DNA of 64,000 nt from Opisthocomus hoazin (lineage: Eukaryota > Chordata > Aves > Opisthocomiformes > Opisthocomidae): contig NC_134418.1 in NCBI RefSeq assembly GCF_030867145.1, positions 3,654,802 to 3,718,801 of the forward strand, written 5' to 3'. Below the pieces are notes generated by a model. That model was given only the letters and a program-made list of their open reading frames with translations. It was not told the origin of the DNA and searched no databases. Numbering within the stretch: position 1 is the stretch's first letter; each line of letters begins with the position of its first letter. Shown here one piece after another: positions 43,701 through 53,212 of the stretch. The position numbers and the translations under genes were made by a program.

Positions 43701-46700
43701 GCCTTTGCTATGTTACTGTTCCAGCTACAGGCATCCCTAACGCTCCTAACAAGCTCCGGTCGTACGCCACCTCGCAGAGGAAGACGCACAGGCACGATGT
43801 GCCACTAAAAATGACATTTTCAGCAGCAGAACAGGCATTACCCCACACGAGGAGCAGCTTTCCAGAGAAAGGAATATGCATCACTTCCTAGGTAACTGCA
43901 GGTGTCATCTTCATTATCTGTGCGGGTTTCTTTTTAAAACACTAAGCCTTTATCTTAGGAAACGGAACAAGAGGCTTATTCCTGTTCATTCAGTAATTAA
44001 TTTCTGTTAAATAAGGGAAGCCAGCCTTAAAGCATTTCTTACCTTAACATGTACAGCACAATAATAATAAATACTATGACTAGAAGGGAAGACAGGGCCA
44101 CCATCACAGCTATAATTGGAGTCTCATCTGCAACAGGAGAAGAAAGGTGCGGTTATCGACAGCTGTCAAAAAACATCCAGCGCCATCATTCAACAGGGCA
44201 GAGCTCTATAATTTGTGCTTGCAAAATAGCAATAATAATAATAATAATGAAAAAAATTAAGTAAGGTTATGCTTGTCAAGTCTGAACATTGAAGACCTAC
44301 GCAACCTGAGCGAGCACCACGTATCTCAGGTATTCCGAGGTCAGATTAAAACCCGCAACCGCGATTCAAAGCACCTCAATCTTCTCCACGAGTCGTTCAC
44401 TGTGAAATTGTGACCTTGCAGATGAAAACAGTGATTGAGAAAGTTGTGAGCGGGCTGTCTTAGGGGTTTCTTCTGCACAATTAAACGTGCCCATGGTGGC
44501 CCACCAGCCACCAGTAGAAGTTCCTGCTCTATCACCTGAGGACCTACAAAGTCTTCTGCCTGAGACGTAAGGATCCACATGAGAAGCTTCTAAACAGGTC
44601 CACGAGTTCGGTATAGCATGATAAGGAACCTTATATTAAAACAGGTGAAAACTGCTAATGGCTTCAAGCTGCGTCAGGGGAGGTTTAATGGCCTCAAGTT
44701 GTGTCAGGGGAGGTTCAGATTGGATATTAGGAAAAATTTCTTTACTGAAAGAGTGGTCAGGCATTGGAGCAGGCTGCCCAGGGAGGTGGTGGAGTCCCCA
44801 CCCCTGAAGGTGTTCAAAAAACGTGTAGATGTGGCACTTCAGGACATGGTTTAGCAGGCATGGTGGTGTTGTGTTGATGGTTGGACTTGATGATCTTCAA
44901 GGTCTTTGCCAACCTTAATGATTCTGTGATTCCATGAAAACTGTGGCCTTTGTAAGATCCCACAGATGCTACCCTTGTAAAACCATCATGCTTTTGCTTC
45001 CAGTTCCATGTCAAATAGGACAAGAGCGCGATGCTTCACGTCGCACCTGGGCCCTGAACACCTTCAGGCTGAGGTTTGCTGGAGAGGTTCAGGGCTACTG
45101 AGCTACTCATGATCTGCCTGGCTCATCGCAGAGGTGGCTCCTGCTAGGACTTCTCTGCCCCCTGGAAACACTGAATTTAGAGAGGAGGTGATGTTAGACA
45201 ACCCATCGTGAACGCTCCGCACCGCAAGGCCACCGAGTATGAACTCGTTCGGCTCGCTTCGCTGCTCACTCCCTCGCAGATGCTTCTCGAGGGCAGGCGC
45301 CGCGCAATTCCCTTGCAAACACACTTGAATTAGCCACGTCTGAAATGTTCCTATCCTCTGGGACCCATAATAGTTTTTCTTTTTTTGTTAAATAAGCTGT
45401 TTGCAGCTTGGCCTGGAGGTCAGTGGAACAGTGGTTGGTGCAAGCAAATTACCCAGATGGGGCTGGAAGCCCAGCAACGCTAACCAGATACGAAAATGGC
45501 CCCAAAGGGCATTTTTTCAGATAAATGTGGATGCCAGCGACGCCAGCTGGGGTTATTTTGATTTTCCATCAGCTTGCTCTATCTGTATGGGCCATCACAT
45601 CGCGTCTACGTGCCATGGCCCCCCGAGACTGCAGGGCATGACCCCCCTTTCCACCTTCTGTCCATGCATTTCCCTGCCCGGCCAGATTCCTGCTCCACAT
45701 GTCTCCGCAATTTCAGCCAGCAGATTTTCTGAGGTGGGATTTATTTTGTCCATCTCTGACTACTGAGCTACCAAGGAGCACTCTGGTTGTATTTCTGCAT
45801 TTGTCCCTCTGTGGTTGTAAGGTCTGGAAATGTTATTCTGACCAAAAATGATGATTTTCGGTGTAATGATTTAAAGGTAATGATGTGGTATGGCAAATGA
45901 AAATCTGAAATCCTCCCCATCTTGCATGCCTTTGTTCTTCTCATCTACTGGCCTCACGTAGATGGCCTCCCCCAGCCCAGCAGCAAAAAGCCGAGGAATT
46001 TACTGGGAGGCATTTCTGCCTCCTGCACGCTCAGTAGCTGCCCCAGCCTTCGCACTACCCACCGCGAGGCTTTCCAAAAGCAGGACCCGGAAGGCAAAGC
46101 CACCACGGAGCCTCTTCACCCAACCACAGCCAGCCCTCGCCTCTCCTCCAACACGCTTCCCCTCGAGACCTCCGACCGCAACCACCATCGCCACCCTGGC
46201 CAGAGGAGGGGAAGGCGACAAAGCCCAGGGCACTACGCGTCGTTGGACCATCTCTCCTGCCTTGGACGGGGCTAAGCTCAGCCCAGCCGGCGCTGAGCCA
46301 GCGCCGGTTGGCAGGAGACGTGATTTACGGGCAGGGTTTCGGCAGGGGTGCCTCTGGCAGCAGGATGCAGGGAGCCTGGGGGGGTTGGTGGTTTGTTTTT
46401 CTGCAGCCGTTCTTTCGACACGTCTGGCTGGATGAGTTAGAGCTTTTCCACCGCGGTCGCTAACCGCCGGCGTGCTGCCCGGCCCACCCAGCAAAGCCCA
46501 GGCAGGAAACAAGCTGGAGGGTCCCCAGCCGGTCCCTCCGCCCCGCAGCCAGCCCTGGTGAGCGGTGCCAACCCCCCGCAGCTCCTGTCCCGCTCCAGCC
46601 TCAGCCCCAGGGGTTTCACACTCCCACCTCGCTTGGACAAGGGACGGGGACTCAACCCTCTGCTTCCACAGACCTCCAGTGCTGGAGCACCTTAGTCCAG

Positions 46701-49700
46701 AGCCTGGAAGGCATCAGGATGCTTAAATCTTGTCCTGGCACCTCTGAGGAGCCAGCAAACCATCTTCTGATGCTTGAGATCATGTCTCCAACCATAGGCA
46801 GAGGTGCTACAGAGCAGTCTATAGGCTGTCCCCTGTACGTCACGCCCGGCAGAGAGGGACAGGGCTGAGCAGCCCTCCTTGCTCACCGCTGCCAACGAAA
46901 CTTGAGTCAAATCAAACAAACAACATGAGGAAGAACTTCTTCCCTCTGAGGGTGACAGAGCACTGGAACAGGCTGCCCAGGGAGGTTGTGGAGTCTCCTT
47001 CTCTGGAGATATTCAAGACCCGCGTGGACAAGGTCCTGGTGCAGCCTGCTGTGGGTGACCCTGCTTCGGCAGGAGGGTTGGACTAGATGACCCACAGAGG
47101 TCCCTGCCAACCCCTACTATTCTGTGATTCTGTGAAACTATGGGATCACAAGCAAAAAAAAAAAAAAAAGTGGGTAAAAGAAATGGAAGCAAAGACTTAG
47201 GGTCAGTGTTTCTTAAACAAAACCCCAGCACACGAGATGTGGATCTCCTGGAAAACAAATCCTGCAAAATGGTCGCAGAGGGGGAGCAGAGCAGTTTAAA
47301 GAGTTTAAATCCCACCTCTGAGATCCCAGGCGGGGTTTAAAGCACAGGCCAGCTACGTTCCCTGCAAACACCGTACAGAGCCTGCGGGAGCGGATCCGTG
47401 ATGCAACCTCTATTTGCTGTCCTGCAATATTTCCTTCCCAATTGTATTTGGGAGGCGGAAGAAGAAGCCACACCAGACATCACGGCTCTGGATAAACCCG
47501 AGAGCGTATTCACAGCGGTCCCATCTCCTAACAAGGTGCTGCCACGGCAGGGAGAAGCTTTGGGAGAGGGGTGCAATGAGCAGAGCAATGCTTCAAAGAC
47601 ACAGGATCCTCCCAAGCTCCAGGTCTCTCTGCTGCTTTCTGTCCATCCCACTGGGATATGGATGCAGTATTTCAACGCATCCATAGGGAACCAGGAGAGG
47701 ATGCGTTGCCTGCTGCACCAAACCATGCCTTGGTGCCTTCTGGAAGGCAGGCATGGCCCTTTCTGCGCCCCTGTGTGAACATCATGAGGTTCAACAAGGC
47801 CAAGGGCAAGGTCCTGCACCTGGGTCAGGGCAGCCCTCGGTATCAGTACAGGGTGGGGGATGCAGGGATGGAGAGCAGTCGTGGGGAGAAGGACTTGGTG
47901 GTGCTGGGGGATGAAAAGCTGGACATGACCCAGCAACGCGCACTCACAGCCCAGAAGGCCAACCGTGCCCTGGGCTGCATCCCCAGCAGCGTGGACATGG
48001 GGTGAGGGAGGGGGTTCTGCCCCTCTGCCCGGCTCTGCTGAGACCCCCCGGGAGTCCTGCGCCCAGCTCTGGAGCCCTCAGCACAGGACAGAGCTGGAGC
48101 TGTGGGAGCGGGGCCAGAGGAGGCCCCAGCAATGATGCGAGGGCTGGAACCCCTCTGCTGGGAGGAAAGGCTGGGAGAGCTGGGGCTGCTCAGCCTGGGG
48201 AGGAGAAGGACAAGGGGAGACCTTAGAGAAACCCTTCATTACTTGAAGGGGGCCTCCAGGAAAGCTGGAGAGGGACTTTTTAGCAGGGCCTGTTGCGATA
48301 AGACAAGGGGTAATGGTTTTAAACTAGAAGAAGGTAAATTTAGACTAGATATAAGGAAGAAATTTTTTATGAGGGTGGTGAAACACCGGCCCAGGTTGCC
48401 CAGAGAGGTGGTCGATGCCCCATCCCTGGAAATGTTCAAGGTCAGGTTGGATGGGGCTGGGAGCAACCTGACTGAGTTGAAGATGTCCCTGCTCATTGCA
48501 CAGGGGTTGGCCCAGATGGCCTTTAACGGCCCCTTCTGACCCAAAGCCTGCCATGATTCTATTCTGCGATTCCGTGGTGCGAGCTTGACACCCCAAGCAG
48601 CGCAAAGCGACTGCCGTGGAGTTTCCGAAGCTGAAGAACCCATCAGAGCGATGATGCAAACACACAGAGGGAGCTCGTTTCTACAGGCAGCGACTGGACC
48701 CAGCCGTACCTCTGCTCCACCCGCTCCCATCCTGCTAAAGCAGTCAGTAATCGCAAATATTCTGGAAGTGATGCCACTTCTCAGAACTAAAAGATGGAAA
48801 AAGGCGCCTAAGTGCTATTATATTACAAGAAATGGGTTTGTGCTACTGCTTGCCAACAGAATTAAGGAGAATAATAATTATTCACATCATTTGCAGAATG
48901 GGTCCGGATCAGACAGGGCAAGTCACAGTCAATAATGACAATTCATCAGCAGAAAAAGAAGGAAATTGCTTGAATGGCTTCTTAAGTCTTGTTTATCCAA
49001 CTCTTGGGACGGAAACGCTGGTATTTTCAGAGCGTTCAGCAGGAACTCGATGTATCTCATAGGACATGTACAAATTGGTATGGGATTGTGTATTTCCAAG
49101 AACCTAACACAAATTACGATATCAGCGTGTCACCAGCTCTCCTAAAGAGCTCGATAAGCTTTGTAAAAGCAAATTTGGAAGTGTGTCATAAGGAGAGCTA
49201 TCTAATAGCAGAACAGTTCTGGAAACATCTTTACCGAGGGCTTGGGTAAAGAGCAACGAAATATAATATTCTTACCTCTTCTGTCAGAGTTACCTGCAGA
49301 AAAAGAAAACAAAAGTCTCTTAGCAACAAAGAAATATACATTTTAATAAGTCAGGAAGGATCAAAGACCAAGACAGTAACAAATTTAGTAACTCTCATCA
49401 TCTTCTTGTAAATCTTTCCTTATAAAACCCCAGCTACAAAGCCAGGATGTCAAAACGAATTTCAGCCTTCACTTGGTAATGAGGAAAAAGGAACAAACCC
49501 CAAGTTTTTATCAGCAGGGCAGGGAGCTGAAGCTGAGCTATAGCATCAATAAACACAACTTGCTGCTCTTAATGGATAGCAGTCTATTTAAGCCTATAAC
49601 CAGTAAGCCACTGGTGTAATTCATTAGTGTTTAAATATTAAGAGATAACAGCCGTGTGTAATTTTAAGAGCGGCAGAGCCAAGAGTTCAATTAAGAGCAG

Positions 49701-52700
49701 CTGGGCTCAGGGATGGGGACGAGGAGCTCTCAAGGAAAGTCCCTGCCTGCAGTTTCGGGTGTCTCAGCTTGAGGAAGCCAGAAGCAACCCGTGCCAACAC
49801 GAGCCCAGCCCAGGTCTCCCGCTGCAACGCGCCTGGCGTGGGCACCCCGTGCCCCCGTTTTACGCGTGAAGAGCGGCAGCGCGGGGCTGAGACAACCTCG
49901 GGAGGTTTGGAGAAGCGGGAACCGGCTGCACGAGGTGTAACTCATGCGACGTCATCTGCTGCTGCACCTCTCTCGAGCACCGCTTCATTCCTCCGTGACC
50001 GATACTCAAATTTCCGATGAAGATTAATGGGAAGGGCGGCCCTAAAATGAATTTTGCTCCTTGACAAATGATTTGAAATAAAGAAAGAATCCGGTTGATC
50101 ATTTGTTCCGGGGACTGACATGAAGTGAGAAGCCACATCTGGCCTCGATGGTGCAATGGCCAACGTGCCATAGTGTACGCCAAGGGATTTCACCAAAACC
50201 AGTAACCCAAGTCATAAAAAAAGTAGAAAAGACACAAAAATGATAAATTCAGTCCCCTGCTAGCAGACGTTGCATTACAAAATCCAGATCCTAGCAGTAA
50301 TTGAGGCTTTTGCCTTTACCACCCCAATTCAAAGGCTACACTTCTTCTAAATTTGCACCGTGCATGTATTTAACGTTACTCAGGACTCCTTCACCCTGCA
50401 AAAAAGCCTTGAGGATCTGTGTTTGAACGGAAGCTGGATGAGTTCCGGGATGGCAGGATGATAAGAAAGGTGGAAAGGTGTCTTGCAAACTTCCTTCAGC
50501 CACATCCCTTTCTAGGCTGGTAGCAAAGACAACTTCACTGCGGCTTCACGGGCTGCGGCTTCCAAAGACGCCCAGGGGAAGAGGGCACACACATCCCACT
50601 GATCCGAGGAGGGGTTTAGATACCCAACACCCAGTATCCCTTGAGAAATTAATTCTTAAAGAACGTACACTCGACATCTCCCTGCATTAAGTCCCGTATT
50701 ATCTGCTTTCAGTCTTTCCTACCCCCCCCACCAAGTTATCCATCCTGTTTTTCCACGAAACCCTGCACTGCCAAGGCTTTCACTACAACCTCTAGCAGGC
50801 ACTGCTACGCAGCTGCTGCAGCTCAGAGGCATGTAGTACCAAAGCTGGGTCTCAAATGATGCGGCAATGGGCAAACCATGGCTGAAGAGTCACAGATCAG
50901 CTAAGATTGCTGGTCACCTCAGCCTCTTTTTGTCTGATTTTCACTCTTAACCTACACTGAGGAGCCAAACTACACTCTTAAGGGCCACTTTTATGATGTG
51001 CCGAGACAGGAATGACAGCAGGATGGCAACAGAGACAACTCCTGCTCATCCAGACCTTTCGAAGATCAAAGTAGCCGAAGTAATGGGGAAAAAGCTGATA
51101 ATGTAAGCACAGAATCACTGAATGGTTTGGGTTGGAAGAGACCTCTAAAGGCCATCTAGTCCAACCCTCTACAACGTCTTCAGCTGGATCAGGTTGCTCA
51201 GAGCCCCATCCAACCCGGTCTTGAACACTTCTAGGGATGGGGCATCCACCCCATCATCGGATGTTCTGGCAAATGCAAGACCAAGACATCCAGCGCATGG
51301 AATGCTCTGCTCCATCAGACCTCATCGCCTTGCTCCTGGTGCTCGTCACGGTGGAGAGAGCCCCTTCAGATGGTTTATCAAACCACGTGCGGCTCGTGCC
51401 TGCAAGCAGTTCAGCAGCCATCGGGTGGAGCGCACAGCTTCCCCTACCAGTTGGGCCAGCACCGTCCTACCACGTCGTCCTTCACCCCCAGCTCGGCTGA
51501 TTTTGGATAACGAGCCAACTCACCAGCTTTCCCCAGGAGCCAGATCTCACCCCTGGTTGGCCACCTCTAGTCTAAGCCTTAAATCCTTCGGCACAGGGAC
51601 TGCCTTGTTTTGTGTGTGCTTGCACCGTGCCAAAAAGCATGGCTCGAGCCCATGGTGGCTACCAAAACCACCAATAAGCGTAGCAACACTCCGGATAACC
51701 CAAGCTCTGCAGCTGAGCGGCAGCTCGGAGTGATTTATTGCTGTTGCCTACACAGACCCGTTACAGGTCAACATTTCTGCCAGCACCTGGGAGCTGTGCA
51801 GCACCAGCCCTGTTTCACACTCCGGAAACCACAAAAAGCAACGAAATTCGTCTGTGACAAAAGTGGAAGGAGATCCTAGGGTTTCTGGTGCCCCAACATC
51901 TTGGCAAGAAGCCCAGATCTTCGGTAGGATAAATCTCTTCTGATCTGGCCACTTCAGGGAGTTGTATTATTTCATATCACCCGTTCATCCCAAAGTGTCT
52001 TCTCCTTCCCTTTTGTTCAGCAAAACATGAGAAGAGGAAAGAAACAAACCAGGAGGCAGGGTGACCTGGAGAAGCAGAGGTGAAGGAGATGCCTACCGTT
52101 GTGGGCAGCAGAAGAGGTCTCTTGCGTCGTCACCGTCGCACTGAAATTCCTCTCCGTCACCTCCACTTCTGTGCTGGGGAGAGAGGTGCGGGGAGCAGAC
52201 GGCGTCACGCTGGGTAGCAGGGAGGTGGTCGGAGACTCGGGTACGGTTGTCCCCAAGGTGGAGGTGTTGAGGCTGACAGCGGTGGTGTTGGGGGAGATCC
52301 TGGTGGCTGTGGTTGTAGGCGGCTTTGACGCCATGGTAGGAACAGTCACTGGAGTGCTAACGTTGAAGCTGTTGGTGCTCGTCGTAGTCCCATCCTCAGG
52401 ACGTGCTGTAGGAGCTTTGCTGGGGCTCCTGGGGGAGGTGGGCACTGTCGTGGGTGGCTCTGCAAGAGAAGAAAGCACAAGGGAACCTCCATGAGATACC
52501 TTTCTGCAGCACTGCGGGGTTTAGATGCTGGAGATTCATGAGACTGTAACTACAAGGATAAAACAGCCAGAAAATCCCCAGTCCAGGACAGAGAACGCTG
52601 CGCATGGCATGGTGAGGTACGCCCCGTAAGAGCAGTTATGATATCGAGGACGTACAGAGCTTAGAGCCCCTGAAAGAGAGGATCAATAATGATGTTGATT

Positions 52701-52929
52701 TATAACCACCTGCAGCCCACCACCCTCTTTTTGACACCTTCTATCATGGTTAAGTGGAGGGCAGCAAGGGTAAGTCACGAAGCATGTGAGCGCTTACTCC
52801 TTTGATCCTAAAGGTGATTTCGGGACAAAAGAGAGGAGACAACGAGGGCGGTTTACCTGTCGTCACGTTGTTAGCACCTACGCTTATCAGGCCACTTCCG
52901 AGCAAAAGGAGGAAGAACCACAAATCCAT
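22644..52929 (-). CDS. PTPRA: Receptor-type tyrosine-protein phosphatase alpha, complete coding region in 21 exons
   Basis: Type I membrane phosphatase that activates Src-family kinases by removing the inhibitory C-terminal phosphate and also acts at adhesions. The 21 coding exons sum to 2421 nt, or 806 residues (human 802), with every junction GT-AG and in phase. Residues 1-19 are the signal peptide. About 20-153 are a short Ser/Thr/Pro-rich ectodomain with N-glycosylation sites. 156-179 span the membrane. Domain 1 has KNRY, WPD (Asp414) and [10 protein letters not shown] (Cys446). Domain 2 has KNRV, WPE (Glu703) and [10 protein letters not shown] (Cys736), the Val and Glu substitutions that make this domain weak across the family. 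The tail ends DYANFK, with Tyr802 in the GRB2-binding YxN context. Non-coding 5' exons were not located: the first coding exon has an acceptor 6 nt before the ATG. Confidence 0.97.
23381..23516 (-). CDS. PTPRA: PTPRA exon 20 (P-loop of domain 2)
   Basis: Residues 737-782, (S)[19 protein letters not shown] through RPHMVQTL. Confidence 0.97.
23837..23988 (-). CDS. PTPRA: PTPRA exon 19 (WPE loop and Cys of domain 2)
   Basis: Residues 687-736. GWPEVGIP has Glu703 in place of the general acid Asp. [10 protein letters not shown] precedes VHC with Cys736. Confidence 0.97.
24473..24598 (-). CDS. PTPRA: PTPRA exon 18
   Basis: Residues 645-686, [20 protein letters not shown] through DLLVTNTR. Confidence 0.96.
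24650..24711 (-). repeat. 65-bp dispersed repeat, copy 2 (inverted relative to copy 1)
   Basis: Plus strand reads CCCATGGGCTTCAATGGAAG to CCACGTGAGATCTCA. Its reverse complement is nearly identical to 20391-20455. It abuts the 3' end of a CR1 from a different subfamily. Confidence 0.8.
24712..24992 (-). mobile_element. CR1 LINE 3' fragment
   Basis: About 280 bp, tail AGAACAGAATGG, with CTTATAGATCATCTTGTTCC. It lies in the PTPRA intron between exons 17 and 18. Confidence 0.9.
25276..25410 (-). CDS. PTPRA: PTPRA exon 17
   Basis: Residues 600-644, [20 protein letters not shown] through ELEERGQ. One exon covers what domain 1 divides between exons 9 and 10. Confidence 0.96.
25774..26306 (+). mobile_element. 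CR1 LINE 3' fragment
   Basis: About 530 bp, from TGAGGTCCCATCTGGAGTCC to a three-unit tail ATTCTGTAATTCTGTGTGATTCTGT. PTPRA intron between exons 16 and 17. Confidence 0.93.
26400..26456 (+). mobile_element. CR1 LINE tail
   Basis: GGAACGAGATGCTCTTTAAG to GATGATCTATG: the last 57 bp only. Confidence 0.75.
27515..27591 (-). CDS. PTPRA: PTPRA exon 16
   Basis: Residues 574-599, (Y)[25 protein letters not shown], the domain 2 equivalent of exon 8. Confidence 0.96.
27826..28116 (+). mobile_element. CR1 LINE 3' fragment
   Basis: About 290 bp with AGGATGAGGGGTAATGATTT and tail CATGATTCCATGATTC. PTPRA intron between exons 15 and 16. Confidence 0.9.
28311..28370 (+). mobile_element. CR1 LINE tail
   Basis: About 60 bp, GGTTGGACCAGATGATCTCC to CCAGTCTGTGA. 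An older, diverged tail. Confidence 0.7.
28420..29230 (-). mobile_element. CR1 LINE, about 810 bp
   Basis: Tail GCAGAATCACAGAG. Its body runs back to TGAGGTCCCCGTTGGCCCAT. Its 5' end lies about 70 bp from the donor of PTPRA exon 15. It is a different subfamily from the [13 protein letters not shown] group. Confidence 0.9.
29302..29395 (-). CDS. PTPRA: PTPRA exon 15 (start of domain 2)
   Basis: Residues 543-573, [20 protein letters not shown] then [15 protein letters not shown] replaces the KNRY of domain 1, a known family substitution that lowers activity. Confidence 0.96.
29519..29668 (-). CDS. PTPRA: PTPRA exon 14 (end of domain 1 and linker)
   Basis: Residues 493-542, [20 protein letters not shown] through GLEEEFK. 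Confidence 0.96.
29898..30262 (+). mobile_element. CR1 LINE 3' fragment
   Basis: About 365 bp from TCTGGAGAAGAGGAGGCTGA to CCTCTGATTCTATG. PTPRA intron between exons 13 and 14. Confidence 0.9.
30398..30671 (+). mobile_element. CR1 LINE 3' fragment abutting a splice donor
   Basis: About 275 bp ending in three tail units (ATTCTGTG x3) at 30671, only 19 bp from the PTPRA exon 13 boundary. Confidence 0.92.
30691..30826 (-). CDS. PTPRA: PTPRA exon 13 (P-loop of domain 1)
   Basis: Residues 447-492, (S)[19 protein letters not shown] through QMVQTD, with the phosphate-binding Arg of the signature. A CR1 tail lies 19 bp into the following intron. Confidence 0.97.
31250..31409 (+). mobile_element. 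CR1 LINE 3' fragment
   Basis: About 160 bp, CCATCCCTGGAAACATTCCA to TTCTATGTTTCTATGG. PTPRA intron between exons 12 and 13. Confidence 0.88.
31989..32155 (-). CDS. PTPRA: PTPRA exon 12 (WPD loop and catalytic Cys of domain 1)
   Basis: Residues 392-446. It carries SWPDFGVP with general acid Asp414 and ends in VVHC, the nucleophile Cys446. The intron splits the next Ser codon. Confidence 0.97.
32257..32750 (+). mobile_element. CR1 LINE 3' fragment
   Basis: About 495 bp, GACTGGGCTCGCCACTTCAA to CATTCTGTGGTTCTGTGA. PTPRA intron between exons 11 and 12, about 100 bp from exon 12. Confidence 0.93.
33548..33820. repeat. GGGAT pentanucleotide microsatellite, PTPRA intron 11
   Basis: About 55 units of GGGAT (ATCCC in gene sense), with scattered GGGGT, GGGAC and GGATA variants. 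It ends about 14 bp from the donor of exon 11. Confidence 0.95.
33835..33954 (-). CDS. PTPRA: PTPRA exon 11
   Basis: Residues 352-391, [20 protein letters not shown] through KFCIQQ. Its donor is followed after about 12 nt by a long ATCCC-type microsatellite. Confidence 0.96.
34100..34197 (-). CDS. PTPRA: PTPRA exon 10
   Basis: Residues 319-351, [20 protein letters not shown] then [13 protein letters not shown]. It contains the FWRMIWEQ helix of domain 1. Confidence 0.96.
35148..35866 (+). mobile_element. CR1 LINE, about 720 bp
   Basis: Extends further 5' than most copies: AGCAGCGTGCCCTGGCTGCC and AGAGGAGTGTGGGCAGCAGG (peptide [15 protein letters not shown]). Tail ACTGTGATTCTGTGA. PTPRA intron between exons 9 and 10. 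Confidence 0.93.
36187..36223 (-). CDS. PTPRA: PTPRA exon 9
   Basis: 37 nt, residues 307-318, [12 protein letters not shown]. In domain 2 the matching region and the next exon are fused into one exon (25276-25410). Confidence 0.94.
36727..36880 (+). mobile_element. CR1 LINE 3' fragment
   Basis: About 150 bp, CAGGGAGGCTGTGGAGTCTC to CCATTCTGTGATA. PTPRA intron between exons 8 and 9. Confidence 0.88.
37553..37629 (-). CDS. PTPRA: PTPRA exon 8
   Basis: Residues 281-306, (Y)[25 protein letters not shown], the PTP-family DYINASFI block of domain 1. Confidence 0.96.
38094..38184 (-). CDS. PTPRA: PTPRA exon 7
   Basis: Residues 251-280, [20 protein letters not shown] then [10 protein letters not shown]. 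It contains the KNRY phosphotyrosine-loop motif of domain 1. Confidence 0.96.
38185..40055. other. PTPRA: PTPRA intron 6, no repeats recognised
   Basis: 1.87 kb without CR1. A 474-codon plus-strand open frame (38060-39484) runs antisense through exon 7 but shows no domain and is not called. Confidence 0.5.
40056..40192 (-). CDS. PTPRA: PTPRA exon 6
   Basis: Residues 205-250, [20 protein letters not shown] through [19 protein letters not shown]. It is the start of the membrane-proximal domain with its helical wedge region. Confidence 0.96.
40338..40475 (-). mobile_element. CR1 LINE 3' fragment
   Basis: Tail GCAGAATCACACAATGG, 138 bp, ending CTGGCCTTGAACACTTCC. It lies about 60 bp from an oppositely oriented CR1. 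Confidence 0.88.
40538..41268 (+). mobile_element. CR1 LINE, about 730 bp
   Basis: Older subfamily with GACAGCCGGCTGAACATCAG and AAGGCCAGCGGCATCCTGGC. Tail CCAACCTAAATGACTACGAC. PTPRA intron 5. Confidence 0.9.
41269..42857. other. PTPRA: PTPRA intron 5, distal part
   Basis: Mostly unique. 42345-42432 holds three copies of an AT-rich unit of about 23 bp (TTTATATTATTC with CTGGTGTA) that partly forms an inverted repeat. No exon seen. Confidence 0.5.
42858..42931 (-). CDS. PTPRA: PTPRA exon 5 (juxtamembrane)
   Basis: Residues 180-204, [25 protein letters not shown]. It holds the basic stop-transfer sequence and the two Ser sites known as protein kinase C targets in mammals. Confidence 0.95.
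42932..44042. other. PTPRA: PTPRA intron 4
   Basis: 1.1 kb of unique, moderately AT-rich sequence. No repeat or exon recognised. Confidence 0.5.
44043..44127 (-). CDS. PTPRA: PTPRA exon 4 (transmembrane segment)
   Basis: Residues 152-179: [16 protein letters not shown] then an Ile/Val-rich helix ending YML. The match to the human membrane segment is almost complete. Confidence 0.96.
44655..44936 (+). mobile_element. CR1 LINE 3' fragment with small internal duplication
   Basis: The segment GTCAGGGGAGGTTTAATGGC / GTGTCAGGGGAGGTTC is present twice in tandem (about 30 bp). Tail ATTCTGTGATTCCATGA. PTPRA intron 3. Confidence 0.88.
44937..46920. other. PTPRA: PTPRA intron 3, unique part
   Basis: No gene recognised. 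A GC-rich patch at 46260-46640 includes a perfect hairpin, CCGGCGCT-GAGCC-AGCGCCGG (46287-46307). Confidence 0.45.
46921..47137 (+). mobile_element. CR1 LINE 3' fragment
   Basis: About 215 bp, ACATGAGGAAGAACTTCTTC to CTATTCTGTGATTCTGTG, followed by an A-run at 47156-47168. Confidence 0.92.
47784..48576 (+). mobile_element. CR1 LINE, about 790 bp
   Basis: From ATGAGGTTCAACAAGGCCAA (peptide [20 protein letters not shown]) to ATTCTGCGATTCCGTGG. It is one of the longest copies. PTPRA intron 3. Confidence 0.92.
49276..49293 (-). CDS. PTPRA: PTPRA exon 3 (18-nt micro-exon)
   Basis: GTAACTCTGACAGAAGAG between TTTCTGCAG and GTAAGA. It adds GNSDRR, matching human GNSDSKDRR just before the membrane segment. 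Its length is a multiple of three, so it could be skipped without shifting the frame. Confidence 0.85.
49294..51109. other. PTPRA: PTPRA intron 2, proximal part
   Basis: 1.8 kb of unique AT-rich sequence with no recognised feature. Confidence 0.5.
51110..51253 (-). mobile_element. CR1 LINE 3' fragment
   Basis: About 140 bp, tail CACAGAATCACTGAATGG, ending CTAGGGATGGGGCATCCACC. Confidence 0.88.
52097..52459 (-). CDS. PTPRA: PTPRA exon 2 (ectodomain)
   Basis: 363 nt, residues 25-145. It is a mucin-like Ser/Thr/Pro-rich stretch with N-glycosylation sequons at NVS, NTT, NTS and NFS. Length and composition, not sequence, are conserved with mammals. Confidence 0.93.
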
Positions 52930-52935
52930 GTTGAC
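52857..52935 (-). CDS. PTPRA: PTPRA coding exon 1 (signal peptide)
   Basis: Acceptor CCCAG, then GTCAAC and the ATG at 52929. Residues 1-24 [20 protein letters not shown]... end in phase 1. The start matches human MDSWFILVLLGSGL. Confidence 0.95.
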
Positions 52936-53212
52936 CTGGGGAAGAGAGCGGAGAACAGTTATTTCAACCCTCGTGCAACATTCATCCCAAAAGAATTCAA
53001 ACTGGGGATGCCACTGCGCGTCTTGCGTGTGTAGAGCTGGAAGCGAGGAGAGGAGGTGTGGCTGGAGTCCCTGCAGGCACGCGGGTGGGAAGGATTTACT
53101 GATATGTTCGCACGTCCCGAACGGGAGGGCGCACGGAGAGATCCCAGCCTGGTGCACCAGCAAAGGTGACCAGTGATGAAGCAGAGAATGAGCCAGCTGT
53201 GGGAGAGGAACG

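Noticed and set aside
46287-46307. Perfect GC hairpin as a terminator or microRNA precursor
   Set aside because: An 8-bp stem with a 5-nt loop is far too short for a microRNA precursor, and hairpin terminators do not apply in a vertebrate intron.
22644-52929. Loss of catalytic function in PTPRA domain 2 as a pseudogene sign
   Set aside because: WPE and KNRV in domain 2 are family-wide features of PTP-alpha. All 21 exons are intact.
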